A stretch of DNA of 17,890 nt from an uncultured Catenibacterium sp. GTDB taxonomy: Bacteria > Bacillota_I > Bacilli_A > Erysipelotrichales > Coprobacillaceae. The number at the start of each line of letters is the position of its first letter. The stretch's first letter is position 1. The notes beneath the pieces are model-generated. The model saw only the letters and a program-made list of their open reading frames with translations. It did not search any database and had not been told where the DNA came from. The stretch lies in contig CAAFPB010000364.1 of assembly GCA_900764725.1 (NCBI GenBank), positions 1 to 17,890 on the forward strand, given 5' to 3'. Position numbers and translations under genes: made by a program. Below, piece after piece: positions 1 through 6,947 of this stretch.

Positions 1-1
1 C

Positions 2-127
2 CCTATTAAACTGAATATAAGTCCTAATCAAAAAGGTGATGCAAATAAAGGTACTAAGTCAGGTAAAACTCTGATTAAAAAACTATCTGGACAATATGCT
101 TCTCTTTTTGATGATTTAGAAGAATAA
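2..127 (+). CDS. C-terminal end of an unidentified protein (5' truncated)
   Basis: An open frame enters from the left edge and stops at TAA, leaving 41 residues. The visible part is lysine- and glycine-rich and then ends in an acidic tail (LFDDLEE). It carries no recognisable motif. Codon use (aaa, att, act, ggt) matches the neighbouring phage genes. The next gene's ATG begins one base after its stop, so the two are probably co-transcribed and translationally coupled. The function cannot be told from this fragment; in this module it is likely another DNA-replication or recombination protein, but that is only context. Confidence 0.6.
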   Translation, partial: PIKLNISPNQKGDANKGTKSGKTLIKKLSGQYASLFDDLEE

Positions 128-128
128 T

Positions 129-1511
129 ATGAAAGGCAAAGATATATTAATAAATACTGTTTTAGATGGCTTTCAAAAGAATAATGGTGTTGCAAGTTGT
201 TATTGTTTTAATCAAGATGCTATACCATCTTTAGTTAGAGCTGTTGTACAAAAATATGCTGCCAAACATGAAGGAGGTAGTATATTTATTGGAGTTGATA
301 GTTATGATACTCGTAAGAAGATACTTTCTGAAATTACTAATACTAATACTAATCTTAATAATTGTCTTCTAAGAGTATTGAGTAAAGACTTTATAAACCC
401 TCGTTATAGTTATACTTATGATATTATTATTACTGTTGGATTAAATGATTGTTTTGATGTTATAAATAGACTTTTCCAAGATAGTCATTTTACACTTTCT
501 ATATTTACTAAGAATATTATGAATAATGATTTTATAAACAAAGTTCGTAATATTCTTCCTGATATTCCTGTCGGTAATGTAGATAGTGTTATAGCACAAG
601 ATAATATTTACTCCCCCGTAGAGGAACATCGTTATGGCGTTGGTCTTTCTCCTTGTGCTCTTGAAAAGTACAATAAATATACTGAATTTATTAATACTAC
701 TATAAGTATTTTTGGAAGTTTGGATGTTATTCACAAATGTAAGAATGGTGATAAAGAAAATAACATTAGTGCAGCTTCTTTCCGTAATGATATTGCTCAT
801 AAAAATGGTTGGAATGAAACTCTTGATACTTCTGTTGATTTTATTAAACAAATAGATGATGTTTATAATCCTAATATTTTATTAGAGCGAGCTTGTAATT
901 TCTTTAATATTGCAAAAGAAAGAAGAGATTTGCTTAGTGATAATGTTAATAAATTAGACATTATTGAAAAAATATGTAGAGATAATAAAGATAAACGTAT
1001 TCTTATTGTTAGTAAAAATGGTACTTTTGCGGCTGAGATTACTAAATATTTAAACAACAAAGGTATTTCTTGTGGAAATTATCATGATTGTATTGATGAT
1101 GCTCCTCTTGTTGATGATAATGGTATTCCTGTACTTTATAAGACTGGTGTTAATAAAGGCAAACCTCGTATTGTCGGTGCGCAATTCCAATCGTCTGCGA
1201 ATGAGAAACGATTTAATAATAAAGCTATCAATGTATTATCTATAAAATGTTCGTCGAATGTGAAGCTAAAAATAGCTTGTGATGCAGTCATTCTGACTTC
1301 ATGCTTATATGATAATATTATAGATGTAAAAACGAGATTTGCCAATGTTGAATTTGTTGGTATTCCTACAAAAGTGTATAGACTTTATACAAGTAATACT
1401 ATTGAAAATGAAAAATTAAATACTGAAAAAGTCACTCCGACATTTACTATTATTAATGAAACAGAAAATAATATTGAGTATGATGAAAATTCTGGCAATA
1501 TTATTTTGTAG
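129..1511 (+). CDS. Degenerate SF2/SNF2-helicase-like protein
   Basis: This is a 460-residue protein. The second half reads like a helicase C-terminal RecA-like domain: RILIVSKNG resembles motif IV, and INVLSIKCSSNVKLKIACD followed by AVILTS resembles motif V. The first half has a motif-Ia-like strand-helix (GGSIFIGVDSYDTRKK). Around YDIIITVGLND there should be a DExH box, but no acidic motif II is present, and no Walker A lysine loop is visible. The arginine finger of motif VI is also not obvious. If the assignment is right, the protein has a helicase fold but probably no ATPase activity, perhaps serving as an accessory partner of another replication protein. SNF2-type helicases are known in crAss-like replication modules. 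It starts at ATG one base after the preceding stop and ends in TAG. It carries one copy of the GC-rich 13-mer (612-624), read as SPVEE. A distant unrelated fold remains possible. Confidence 0.4.
   Translation: MKGKDILINTVLDGFQKNNGVASCYCFNQDAIPSLVRAVVQKYAAKHEGGSIFIGVDSYDTRKKILSEITNTNTNLNNCLLRVLSKDFINPRYSYTYDIIITVGLNDCFDVINRLFQDSHFTLSIFTKNIMNNDFINKVRNILPDIPVGNVDSVIAQDNIYSPVEEHRYGVGLSPCALEKYNKYTEFINTTISIFGSLDVIHKCKNGDKENNISAASFRNDIAHKNGWNETLDTSVDFIKQIDDVYNPNILLERACNFFNIAKERRDLLSDNVNKLDIIEKICRDNKDKRILIVSKNGTFAAEITKYLNNKGISCGNYHDCIDDAPLVDDNGIPVLYKTGVNKGKPRIVGAQFQSSANEKRFNNKAINVLSIKCSSNVKLKIACDAVILTSCLYDNIIDVKTRFANVEFVGIPTKVYRLYTSNTIENEKLNTEKVTPTFTIINETENNIEYDENSGNIIL
612..624 (+). repeat. GC-rich 13-mer TCCCCCGTAGAGG, copy 1
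   Basis: This is an exact copy of the recurrent element, forward orientation, inside the helicase-like gene and read as S-P-V-E in frame. Runs of five C or G are almost absent elsewhere in this AT-rich window. Other exact copies are at 5386-5398 (minus), 9271-9283 (minus) and 15540-15552 (plus). Confidence 0.8.
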
Positions 1512-1535
1512 TTTCATGTATTATTACTATATTTG
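1505..1535 (+). promoter_or_regulatory. Bacteroidales-type promoter for the recT-like gene
   Basis: TTTG at 1505-1508 is followed 19 bases later by TATATTTG at 1528-1535. The consensus for the primary sigma factor of Bacteroides is TTTG, 19-21 bases, TAnnTTTG, so every specified base and the spacing match. The predicted transcript begins about 1540-1545, 25-30 bases before the ATG at 1569. The upstream box overlaps the end of the helicase-like gene. It implies transcription by the host RNA polymerase. Confidence 0.7.
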
Positions 1536-1568
1536 CAGTGCATTAAGATATTAAACAAGCTCTTTGAA

Positions 1569-2552
1569 ATGGTGCAAGAAACAGAAGAAACACAAGCTCA
1601 TGTTGATGCTGAATCTCCTAATCAACATGAAGTTAAACATGAAGTTACGAAAGTAGATAACAATCATGGTCAACCTGTTATTAATGGTGGTCTTAATACC
1701 ATCAATTTCTTCGATAGTAAACAACTTGTTGCTGCTGAGAATTTTCTCACTAAAGTAATGAGAAGTGAAAAAGGAGGAATTAAAAGTGTTAATGATGGTC
1801 TTGCTGTTCTAATGAGAGCGCAAGACTTAGGACTACCTTTTAGTACATGTATTGAACATATTCATGTTATCAATGGTAAAACTGGAGTTGATATTCATGT
1901 TATTAAAGCATTACTATCGAGGGCAGGAGTAAGTTGGAGATGTCTTAAAGATTATGCTCCTCTGTATGAATATACAGACGGTATTAATGTTTATGTTGAT
2001 AATGCTTTTCCCGATTATGCAGTTAGATGTATATCTCAAAAAGAAGCTGAAGCTAAAGCTAAAGCTGATATTGAAAAAGGAATAAACGATTTTGTTTATA
2101 TATATCCTGTTAAATGGTATCAAGATTTTAATGGAAATATATATAAGGATTATCAACTGAATACTAAACAATTTGGTATTGCTGTTAATCGTCAACATGC
2201 TAATGAGATTGCTAAAGCAGGTCGTAATCCTGTTTATAGAATTGCTAATAAGCCTGTTGATTACATTACTGAGTATGAGTTTACTCGTACTATTAATGGT
2301 AAAGAATTAACTGCTATTGGTAAGTTTACTTATAGTGAAGCTCTTACTGCTGATTTGTTTACTAAAGATACTTATAAAAAGTATCCTCGTATTCTTATTA
2401 GTCATAGAGCCTTTACCTATGGTGCAAGAGATATTGCATCAGATGTTATCTTTGGAGTTATGGAAACTACTGAACTTAAAATAGTTGCAGGTAGTGAACT
2501 TAATGATAAAGATGTTACTTCTATTGAGGATGCGGAAGTAATTGAAATATAA
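1569..2552 (+). CDS. RecT-like single-strand annealing protein
   Basis: This is 327 residues from ATG 1569. A TTG further upstream (1533) lies inside the promoter, so it is not a credible start. The first 45 residues are polar and probably disordered. Residues about 83-120 (RAQDLGLPF, then HIHVINGKTG and ALLSRAG) match the pattern typical of RecT/Bet proteins: large helix, LGL, then an 'ali.vInGk.....' strand. Residues about 269-303 (YKKYPRILISHRAFTYGARD, then IASDVIFGVMETTEL) resemble the conserved C-terminal 'm...RA...a.R..fpd.i.G.yt.eE' block. A RecT-type protein anneals complementary single strands during phage replication and recombination, usually with a nuclease partner; none is recognisable in the window. 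An insertion rich in tyrosine and lysine (about 150-220) is unusual. Assignment is by pattern and context. Confidence 0.6.
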   Translation: MVQETEETQAHVDAESPNQHEVKHEVTKVDNNHGQPVINGGLNTINFFDSKQLVAAENFLTKVMRSEKGGIKSVNDGLAVLMRAQDLGLPFSTCIEHIHVINGKTGVDIHVIKALLSRAGVSWRCLKDYAPLYEYTDGINVYVDNAFPDYAVRCISQKEAEAKAKADIEKGINDFVYIYPVKWYQDFNGNIYKDYQLNTKQFGIAVNRQHANEIAKAGRNPVYRIANKPVDYITEYEFTRTINGKELTAIGKFTYSEALTADLFTKDTYKKYPRILISHRAFTYGARDIASDVIFGVMETTELKIVAGSELNDKDVTSIEDAEVIEI

Positions 2553-2609
2553 AATGCTATTCTCAATTTTACAACAAATATATTTATAAATTTTTAAAAA
2601 GTAATTATT

Positions 2610-3422
2610 ATGAAAACAAATGGTTTGAAGTCAATGAGTTTCGGTTTTGCAGTTGTTAATGCTGGTCAGCGTAATGTATCAGTTGAGCCAGAAGTTATTG
2701 CAGTGTCTACTGAAGGTAATTTCCGTATTACTCCTCCTGTTTCTAAGGCACTTGGTGTTGGTAATGGTGAGTATGTAATGTTCCTCAACAATGTTGATAA
2801 TATTGATGCTGCTATTGCTGCTAAGGCTCCTGAGGTTGTTGCTTTCTGTGAGGAGCAAGGTCTTGAGGTTGGTAGTGCTGAGGCTGCAATCGCAATTCAC
2901 AAGGAGTTTGATATGTGGGCTATTGCTAAGGGTGTTATTGAGTATGACACTAAGGGTAATCAGAAGACTACTACCGAACGTCTTACTAAGAATGATAAGA
3001 CTAAGTTTGTTTCACAGAACTTTGAGGATATGCTTGCTGCTGCTATGGAGCAGGCTAATGATGAAGTTAAGGATGCTCTTACTCGTGAGGGTATTTCTCG
3101 TGAAGAGCAGATTGATATTCTGACTGCTTTTGTTACTCCTCGTGAGCTTCCTAAGTATAAGGGTTCTAAGGTTGCAAATCCTGCCGGTCTTACAGGTGTT
3201 GGTACTTCTTTGAACTTTACTGATAGCAATGTTTGGAAGCAGCTTAAGGCTGATATGGGCGACGATGCTACTAAGTTCAATCGTATCTTTGCTGTTGATG
3301 TAGAGGAACTTCAGGATATTGAGCTTTCTAATGGTTATGACACTGTTAGTGTTAAGGCTCTTGTTCTTGGCGATTATACCGATAAAGAGCCAGCTCGTAT
3401 TGGTAAGGGTTCTGAGGAATAA
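2610..3422 (+). CDS. Probable abundant protein with AbrB-like N-terminal motif
   Basis: This is a 270-residue protein from ATG 2610. Near residues 30-65 (VSTEGNFRITPPVSKALGV, then GEYVMFLNN) the order of a beta strand, G, hydrophobic-P, helix, LG(V/I), G and strand resembles the swapped-hairpin AbrB/SpoVT DNA-binding fold. The rest is acidic and helix-rich (SREEQIDILTAFVTPRELPKY) without a motif I know. Codon choice differs sharply from its neighbours: 19 of 21 lysines are AAG, whereas most nearby genes use AAA. That is typical of a highly expressed gene. It lies between the RecT-like and SSB-like genes and has its own 57-base AT-rich leader, without a Shine-Dalgarno sequence. A DNA-binding or single-strand-associated role fits the position but is inferred; a structural or decoy protein is also possible. 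Confidence 0.5.
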   Translation: MKTNGLKSMSFGFAVVNAGQRNVSVEPEVIAVSTEGNFRITPPVSKALGVGNGEYVMFLNNVDNIDAAIAAKAPEVVAFCEEQGLEVGSAEAAIAIHKEFDMWAIAKGVIEYDTKGNQKTTTERLTKNDKTKFVSQNFEDMLAAAMEQANDEVKDALTREGISREEQIDILTAFVTPRELPKYKGSKVANPAGLTGVGTSLNFTDSNVWKQLKADMGDDATKFNRIFAVDVEELQDIELSNGYDTVSVKALVLGDYTDKEPARIGKGSEE

Positions 3423-3444
3423 TCTCATTTCAAAGTAGTTTGCC

Positions 3445-3484
3445 AAGTCGGAGATATAGTTAGTAATAATTGTATCTCCGACTT
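3445..3484 (+). terminator. Hairpin after the AbrB-like gene
   Basis: A perfect 12-base stem (AAGTCGGAGATA, 3445-3456, with TATCTCCGACTT, 3473-3484) encloses a 16-base loop, 23 bases after the stop. It is far more GC-rich than its surroundings. The T tract after it is poor (TATTGTATAATTT), so it may be a weak terminator, a 3' mRNA-stabilising hairpin, or both. Confidence 0.55.
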
Positions 3485-3492
3485 TATTGTAT

Positions 3493-3508
3493 AATTTAAC
3501 GTTAAATT
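3493..3508. promoter_or_regulatory. 16-base perfect palindrome, possible operator
   Basis: AATTTAACGTTAAATT is a perfect palindrome 17 bases before the ATG at 3525. A dimeric DNA-binding protein could bind it; the AbrB-like product of the preceding gene is one candidate. AT-rich palindromes also arise by chance, so the call is tentative. Confidence 0.3.
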
Positions 3509-3524
3509 TTTAATTAAAGTTTTT

Positions 3525-4472
3525 ATGACAACTGAAAATGTAAATGCAGCACAAGCTGCCGCAGAGAATGCTAATGTAGAAGCAGTTAAGAAAGTAGTTC
3601 GTAGAGGTTTGGGTAGTGCTCGTGGTACTACTCGTCTTAAATTTACTCATGAGCTTGCTAAGCAGAATGGTTTGTTTATAGCACATCTTGAAAGTGTTGC
3701 TGTTTCTACTATTCACATCGGTGAAGATAAGACAGGAATGCCTTCATTTAATGGTCTTGATATTCCTAAGCTTTCTCTTACATTTGCTTCTAATGAAGCA
3801 GAGCCTGCTAAGCGTCATTATGTAACTCTTTCATTTAATGCTGTTGAGTCTAATGCTGAAACTATTCCTGGAGGTAATAAGGAATGGACAGTTAATTCTG
3901 TATTTGATTGGCTTAAGCATGTTCTTAATGTTTATGTTCTTAAAGGACGTGAACTTAATGAAGAAGAGGAATCAGCTTTGTCTTTGTCTTATGAAGATTT
4001 TAATGAAGATGGAGAATATGTTCCTGTTGAGCCAGAAACAGTTATTGCTGGTTGGAAGACTCTATTCGAAAACTTTGAGAATATTATGAATAGAGGTAAT
4101 GATGGTGCTCCTTATTATAAGACTAAGGATGGTAAGGCTATTACTGTTTGGATTAAGCTTCTTCGTTATATTAAGGCTGGTAAGAATGGTTGGCGTGTTG
4201 TTAGCAATGGTGACCTTACATTCCCTGCTTTTGTAGGAGAAGGATGTATTGAAGTATTTAAGCAGAATACTCCTGCATCTATTCGTATTGACAGTGTTAA
4301 AGAAGCTATTATTCCTATGAACATTGAGAAGCCTAAGGCTCCTAATATGCCAGCTAATCCTATGGGTGCTGCTTCTGTTATTGGTGCTGGTATTCCTGTT
4401 GGAGACCCAATGATGGCTAACGCTGGATTTGGTAATATTGCTGCTGAAGCTGCTGAAGATGTACCATTCTAA
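3525..4472 (+). CDS. Probable single-stranded-DNA-binding protein
   Basis: This is 315 residues. After an alanine-rich, probably flexible start comes a basic stretch (KKVVRRGLGSARGTTRLKF), then a beta-rich body with aromatic residues (about 50-270). Next is a linker rich in proline, glycine, alanine and methionine, and the last residues are EAAEDVPF. A disordered linker with an acidic tip ending in Pro-Phe is the hallmark of bacterial SSB, where the tip recruits replication and repair enzymes. The core does not show an OB-fold signature I can recognise, so it may be an analogue rather than a homologue of SSB. Lysine is mostly AAG, as in the preceding gene, suggesting high expression. A hairpin precedes it and a strong intrinsic terminator follows it, so it may be made from a short transcript. 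The start is ATG 3525, with the AT-rich leader TTAATTAAAGTTTTT. Confidence 0.6.
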   Translation: MTTENVNAAQAAAENANVEAVKKVVRRGLGSARGTTRLKFTHELAKQNGLFIAHLESVAVSTIHIGEDKTGMPSFNGLDIPKLSLTFASNEAEPAKRHYVTLSFNAVESNAETIPGGNKEWTVNSVFDWLKHVLNVYVLKGRELNEEEESALSLSYEDFNEDGEYVPVEPETVIAGWKTLFENFENIMNRGNDGAPYYKTKDGKAITVWIKLLRYIKAGKNGWRVVSNGDLTFPAFVGEGCIEVFKQNTPASIRIDSVKEAIIPMNIEKPKAPNMPANPMGAASVIGAGIPVGDPMMANAGFGNIAAEAAEDVPF

Positions 4473-4506
4473 GCATTAAGTTAAACTTAGTGTGATATAT
4501 CATTTT

Positions 4507-4555
4507 ATTGGGTTTGCTACGTAGAGTTTTCTTCGTGGTGAACCCAATTTTTTTT
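4507..4555 (+). terminator. Strong intrinsic terminator after the SSB-like gene
   Basis: ATTGGGTT (4507-4514) pairs with AACCCAAT (4541-4548). The pairing continues inward with GU wobbles through 4524/4531, leaving a small loop (4525-4530). Eight T's follow (4548-4555). This is a textbook factor-independent terminator, 34 bases after the stop codon. It separates the highly expressed pair from the primase block. Confidence 0.85.
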
Positions 4556-4564
4556 ATACACATT

Positions 4565-5743
4565 ATGGGAAGAAACATAAACTCTACTAAACTTACAAAA
4601 GAATATATTCTTAGTAAGGTGAGTCAAATTACTATTTTTAGTACTTATTTAAATCTTTCTGATAAGATTATTCAATATTGTATTGATAGTGGAGAATTAA
4701 TATGTTCTCCTATTAGAGATGATGTTCATCCTACATGTGGGTTTCGTTATGATAAGAAAGGTAAGCTTAAATTTAGAGATTTTGCTGGATATTTTTGGGG
4801 AGACGCTTTCGATGTTGTAGCTCTTGTTATAGCTAATATGTATAATAAGAATTATGACGTTTCTAATAAAGAAGATTTTATTAAAATACTTAGACATATT
4901 ACTTTTACTTTCAGAAAGATATTTTATGGTAAAGAGCAAGATATTAATCTTATTAATGATATAAATAATACTGTTATTAATCTTAAAAATAAAAAGCCTA
5001 TTATTGAAATTGTTGTTCGAGAATGGAATTTACAAGATGAAGAATATTGGAAACAATTTGGTGTTCCATTGCAACATCTTAATATTAATTTTGTATATCC
5101 TATAGAACAATATTATATTAATAGGAATGTTAATCCTGAGCCTAAATATTATTATAAAACTTCTGACCCTTGTTATGGTTATAATTTAGGTAAAGATAGA
5201 AAAGGTATTTATAGTATTAAACTTTATTTTCCTAAAAGAGGAAAAGGTACTACTCGATTTATAACTAATTGTAATCATCTTGAAGGTATTTATAATCTTG
5301 ATAGGGCTGATTATAATATTATTGTTATTACTAAATCTACAAAAGATAGATTAAGTCTTGGAGCGACTATTAATAGAATACTATACCTCTACGGGGGATT
5401 AAGTATAGGCATTATTAATATTCCTCATGAAACTTATCGTCTTCGTCAAAATGAATTTGATTGGCTTTGTAGTAAACTTGCTGTTGATGGAAAAATTGTA
5501 TCTCTTATGGATAATGATATTACTGGTATATATGAAGCTATTTGGTTAAGAAATAATTATCATATTGAGCCTTTTCTTATTCCAAAACAATATAATGCTA
5601 AAGATTTTGCTGAACTTGTTTGTAATAATAAAATAGAAGTTGTTGGTAAACTTTTAATAAAAACAATTAATTATTTAATGAATTATGGAAAAGACAATAA
5701 ACCTATTGGGAATAAGAGAGAGGATAGTTCTTTGCCATTCTAA
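4565..5743 (+). CDS. DnaG-like Toprim DNA primase
   Basis: This is 392 residues from ATG 4565. A TTG at 4508 that would extend the frame sits inside the terminator stem and is rejected. Residues 47-90 (CSPIRDDVHPTCGF, FRDFAGYFWGDAFDVVALV) correspond to the DnaG zinc-binding domain, but most zinc cysteines are missing, as in many phage primases with a 'rDF..g..GDaidvv' version. The Toprim domain spans about 252-350. There VITKSTKDRLSL stands where the catalytic glutamate motif is expected, MDNDITG (315-321) is the DxD motif, and KDFAEL (346-351) follows. The protein would make RNA primers for phage replication. No helicase domain is fused. It ends in EDSSLPF, an SSB-like tip. It contains a reverse copy of the GC-rich 13-mer (5386-5398), read as LYGG. 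It overlaps the next gene by 59 bases if that gene starts at 5685. Confidence 0.8.
   Translation: MGRNINSTKLTKEYILSKVSQITIFSTYLNLSDKIIQYCIDSGELICSPIRDDVHPTCGFRYDKKGKLKFRDFAGYFWGDAFDVVALVIANMYNKNYDVSNKEDFIKILRHITFTFRKIFYGKEQDINLINDINNTVINLKNKKPIIEIVVREWNLQDEEYWKQFGVPLQHLNINFVYPIEQYYINRNVNPEPKYYYKTSDPCYGYNLGKDRKGIYSIKLYFPKRGKGTTRFITNCNHLEGIYNLDRADYNIIVITKSTKDRLSLGATINRILYLYGGLSIGIINIPHETYRLRQNEFDWLCSKLAVDGKIVSLMDNDITGIYEAIWLRNNYHIEPFLIPKQYNAKDFAELVCNNKIEVVGKLLIKTINYLMNYGKDNKPIGNKREDSSLPF
5386..5398 (-). repeat. GC-rich 13-mer, copy 2
   Basis: This is an exact reverse-strand copy of TCCCCCGTAGAGG, inside the primase Toprim region, where it is read as Leu-Tyr-Gly-Gly. It is in the opposite orientation to copy 1. 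Confidence 0.8.
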
Positions 5744-6140
5744 TGCCATTAGAGGTAAGTCTATTCCTATTTATATGGAAGCTATTAGTGCGGAAGAAGA
5801 AAAACGCATTGATAATTCTAAGAAATATTATGATAATATTCGTTGGAAACGACCCGATGGTTCTGTTGTAGATGCTAAAGACATTTATCTTTATGGCGAA
5901 GTAGATGTCGATAAAGAAGAAGACATTAATTATATTGTCAAATATAATCTTATAGATGATGATAATAATTGGATGTATTCTAATTTTGATTATGATACTG
6001 GAACTTGTACTACTATTAATAGAAAATGTAAAACATTTCCTACTTGGGATGCTCTTACATGGTTTCTTTATAATTATGTTCTTATTGGTAAGCCTCAATG
6101 TATTATTATTTATAAAAACCCTATAACAGTTAAGAAATGA
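5685..6140 (+). CDS. Small acidic protein of unknown function
   Basis: This is 151 residues from ATG 5685. I do not recognise the family. It is acidic and tyrosine-rich (IYLYGEVDVDKEEDINYIV, then NNWMYSNFDYDTG), with a more hydrophobic C-terminus (WDALTWFLYNYVLIGKPQC). The start is uncertain. ATG 5685 overlaps the primase end by 59 bases in another frame. ATG 5775 would leave a 31-base gap and a 121-residue product. Codons between the primase stop and 5775 still look like phage coding sequence, which slightly favours the longer form. Its stop overlaps the next start (ATGA), so it is translationally coupled within the primase-ligase operon. No membrane segment or catalytic motif is evident. 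Confidence 0.65.
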   Translation: MEKTINLLGIRERIVLCHSNAIRGKSIPIYMEAISAEEEKRIDNSKKYYDNIRWKRPDGSVVDAKDIYLYGEVDVDKEEDINYIVKYNLIDDDNNWMYSNFDYDTGTCTTINRKCKTFPTWDALTWFLYNYVLIGKPQCIIIYKNPITVKK

Positions 6141-6361
6141 ATACAAGAGATTATGATATTGCTCGTTATCTTGTACAATATGAGATAAATGGTGAAGTAC
6201 GTGATGCTGCTGCAACTTATGATTATAAGGATGCAAAAAAGATGTATGATAGTATTATTGCAAAATATAATAAACTTAATACACCTATTAAAGCACGTAT
6301 TCATGATTATTTCAAAGAAGCGGATATAGAAACTTATGACACTGAATCTGAAATTTGTTAA
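6137..6361 (+). CDS. Small charged protein of unknown function
   Basis: This is 74 residues, rich in aspartate, lysine and tyrosine and apparently mostly helical (YKDAKKMYDSIIAKYNKLN). It starts within the ATGA that ends the preceding gene and runs 26 bases into the next, the tight packing typical of phage operons. It has no signal peptide, membrane segment or motif that I recognise. The position between primase and ligase suggests an accessory or regulatory role in replication, but nothing in the sequence tests this. Confidence 0.65.
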   Translation: MNTRDYDIARYLVQYEINGEVRDAAATYDYKDAKKMYDSIIAKYNKLNTPIKARIHDYFKEADIETYDTESEIC

Positions 6362-6944
6362 TCCAATTAATGATAAAGATGAAGAATTAATTGTTAAATA
6401 TCCATTAGTTGACGCAAGTTATTATAAATATCTTAAACCATTTTATAATGATGATGATATTTGTAAGATACTTAATGATTTGCTAAATGTATTAGATTGT
6501 ACTGTTGTTACTAAGATTGGAAGAGTTTGTACTACATCTGCATTTATTTATGAAGATAGACTTTCTTCTTATTATTACTATTTAAGTCATATTGTTAATC
6601 AGTTATTATATAATAAATACATTGATAAACTTATTAATAGACATGTGGATAATATTATTTTTGAAAGTACTTATATTCCTGTTGGAACTATTCCTATTAA
6701 AATTAAACATAAACGTAATAAGAAAGCTCCTAAAGGATTTGTTAAACATGTGACAAAAGATTTAATTACTGGTGAAGATATTTACTTTTATAATAATGAT
6801 AGAACTGGTGAAGAAATTCGTAGCACAAACCCTAATTTACTTGATACTCTTAATAAACCTAAAAAGAAAAGAGTTGGTGTTCCTATTAGTGCTATGACAT
6901 GGAATTTTAATATTGCTAAAACTACTGATGATAAAAATAAATAA
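6336..6944 (+). CDS. Conserved-looking phage protein of unknown function
   Basis: This is 202 residues from ATG 6336, overlapping the previous gene by 26 bases. It has an N-terminal half with several aromatic and aspartate-rich segments (YKYLKPFYNDDDICKILND). It then has a strongly basic stretch (IKIKHKRNKKAPKGFVKHV), a segment TKDLITGEDIYFYNN and a basic C-terminal tail (NKPKKKRVGVPISAMTWNF). The basic patches would suit nucleic-acid binding, but that is inference. No known domain was identified. It ends three bases before the ligase start, so the two are likely co-translated. Confidence 0.65.
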   Translation: MTLNLKFVNPINDKDEELIVKYPLVDASYYKYLKPFYNDDDICKILNDLLNVLDCTVVTKIGRVCTTSAFIYEDRLSSYYYYLSHIVNQLLYNKYIDKLINRHVDNIIFESTYIPVGTIPIKIKHKRNKKAPKGFVKHVTKDLITGEDIYFYNNDRTGEEIRSTNPNLLDTLNKPKKKRVGVPISAMTWNFNIAKTTDDKNK

Positions 6945-6947
6945 TGT

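Noticed and set aside
441..851. Reverse-strand open frame inside the helicase-like gene, and many similar ones
   Set aside because: AT-rich coding DNA gives long open frames on the opposite strand; these are rich in Ile, Asn, Ser and Phe with no motifs.
1533..1568. Upstream TTG start extending the RecT-like protein by 12 residues
   Set aside because: The TTG lies inside the predicted -7 promoter box, so it would not be in the mRNA; ATG 1569 is preferred.
3600..4526. CGTAGAG cores at 3600-3607 and 4520-4526 as further GC-rich elements
   Set aside because: They match only seven or eight bases, lack the CCC, and are explained by Arg-Arg-Gly coding and by the terminator stem.
4508..4564. TTG start extending the primase by 19 residues
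   Set aside because: These codons form the terminator stem and T tract; the sequence is not coding.
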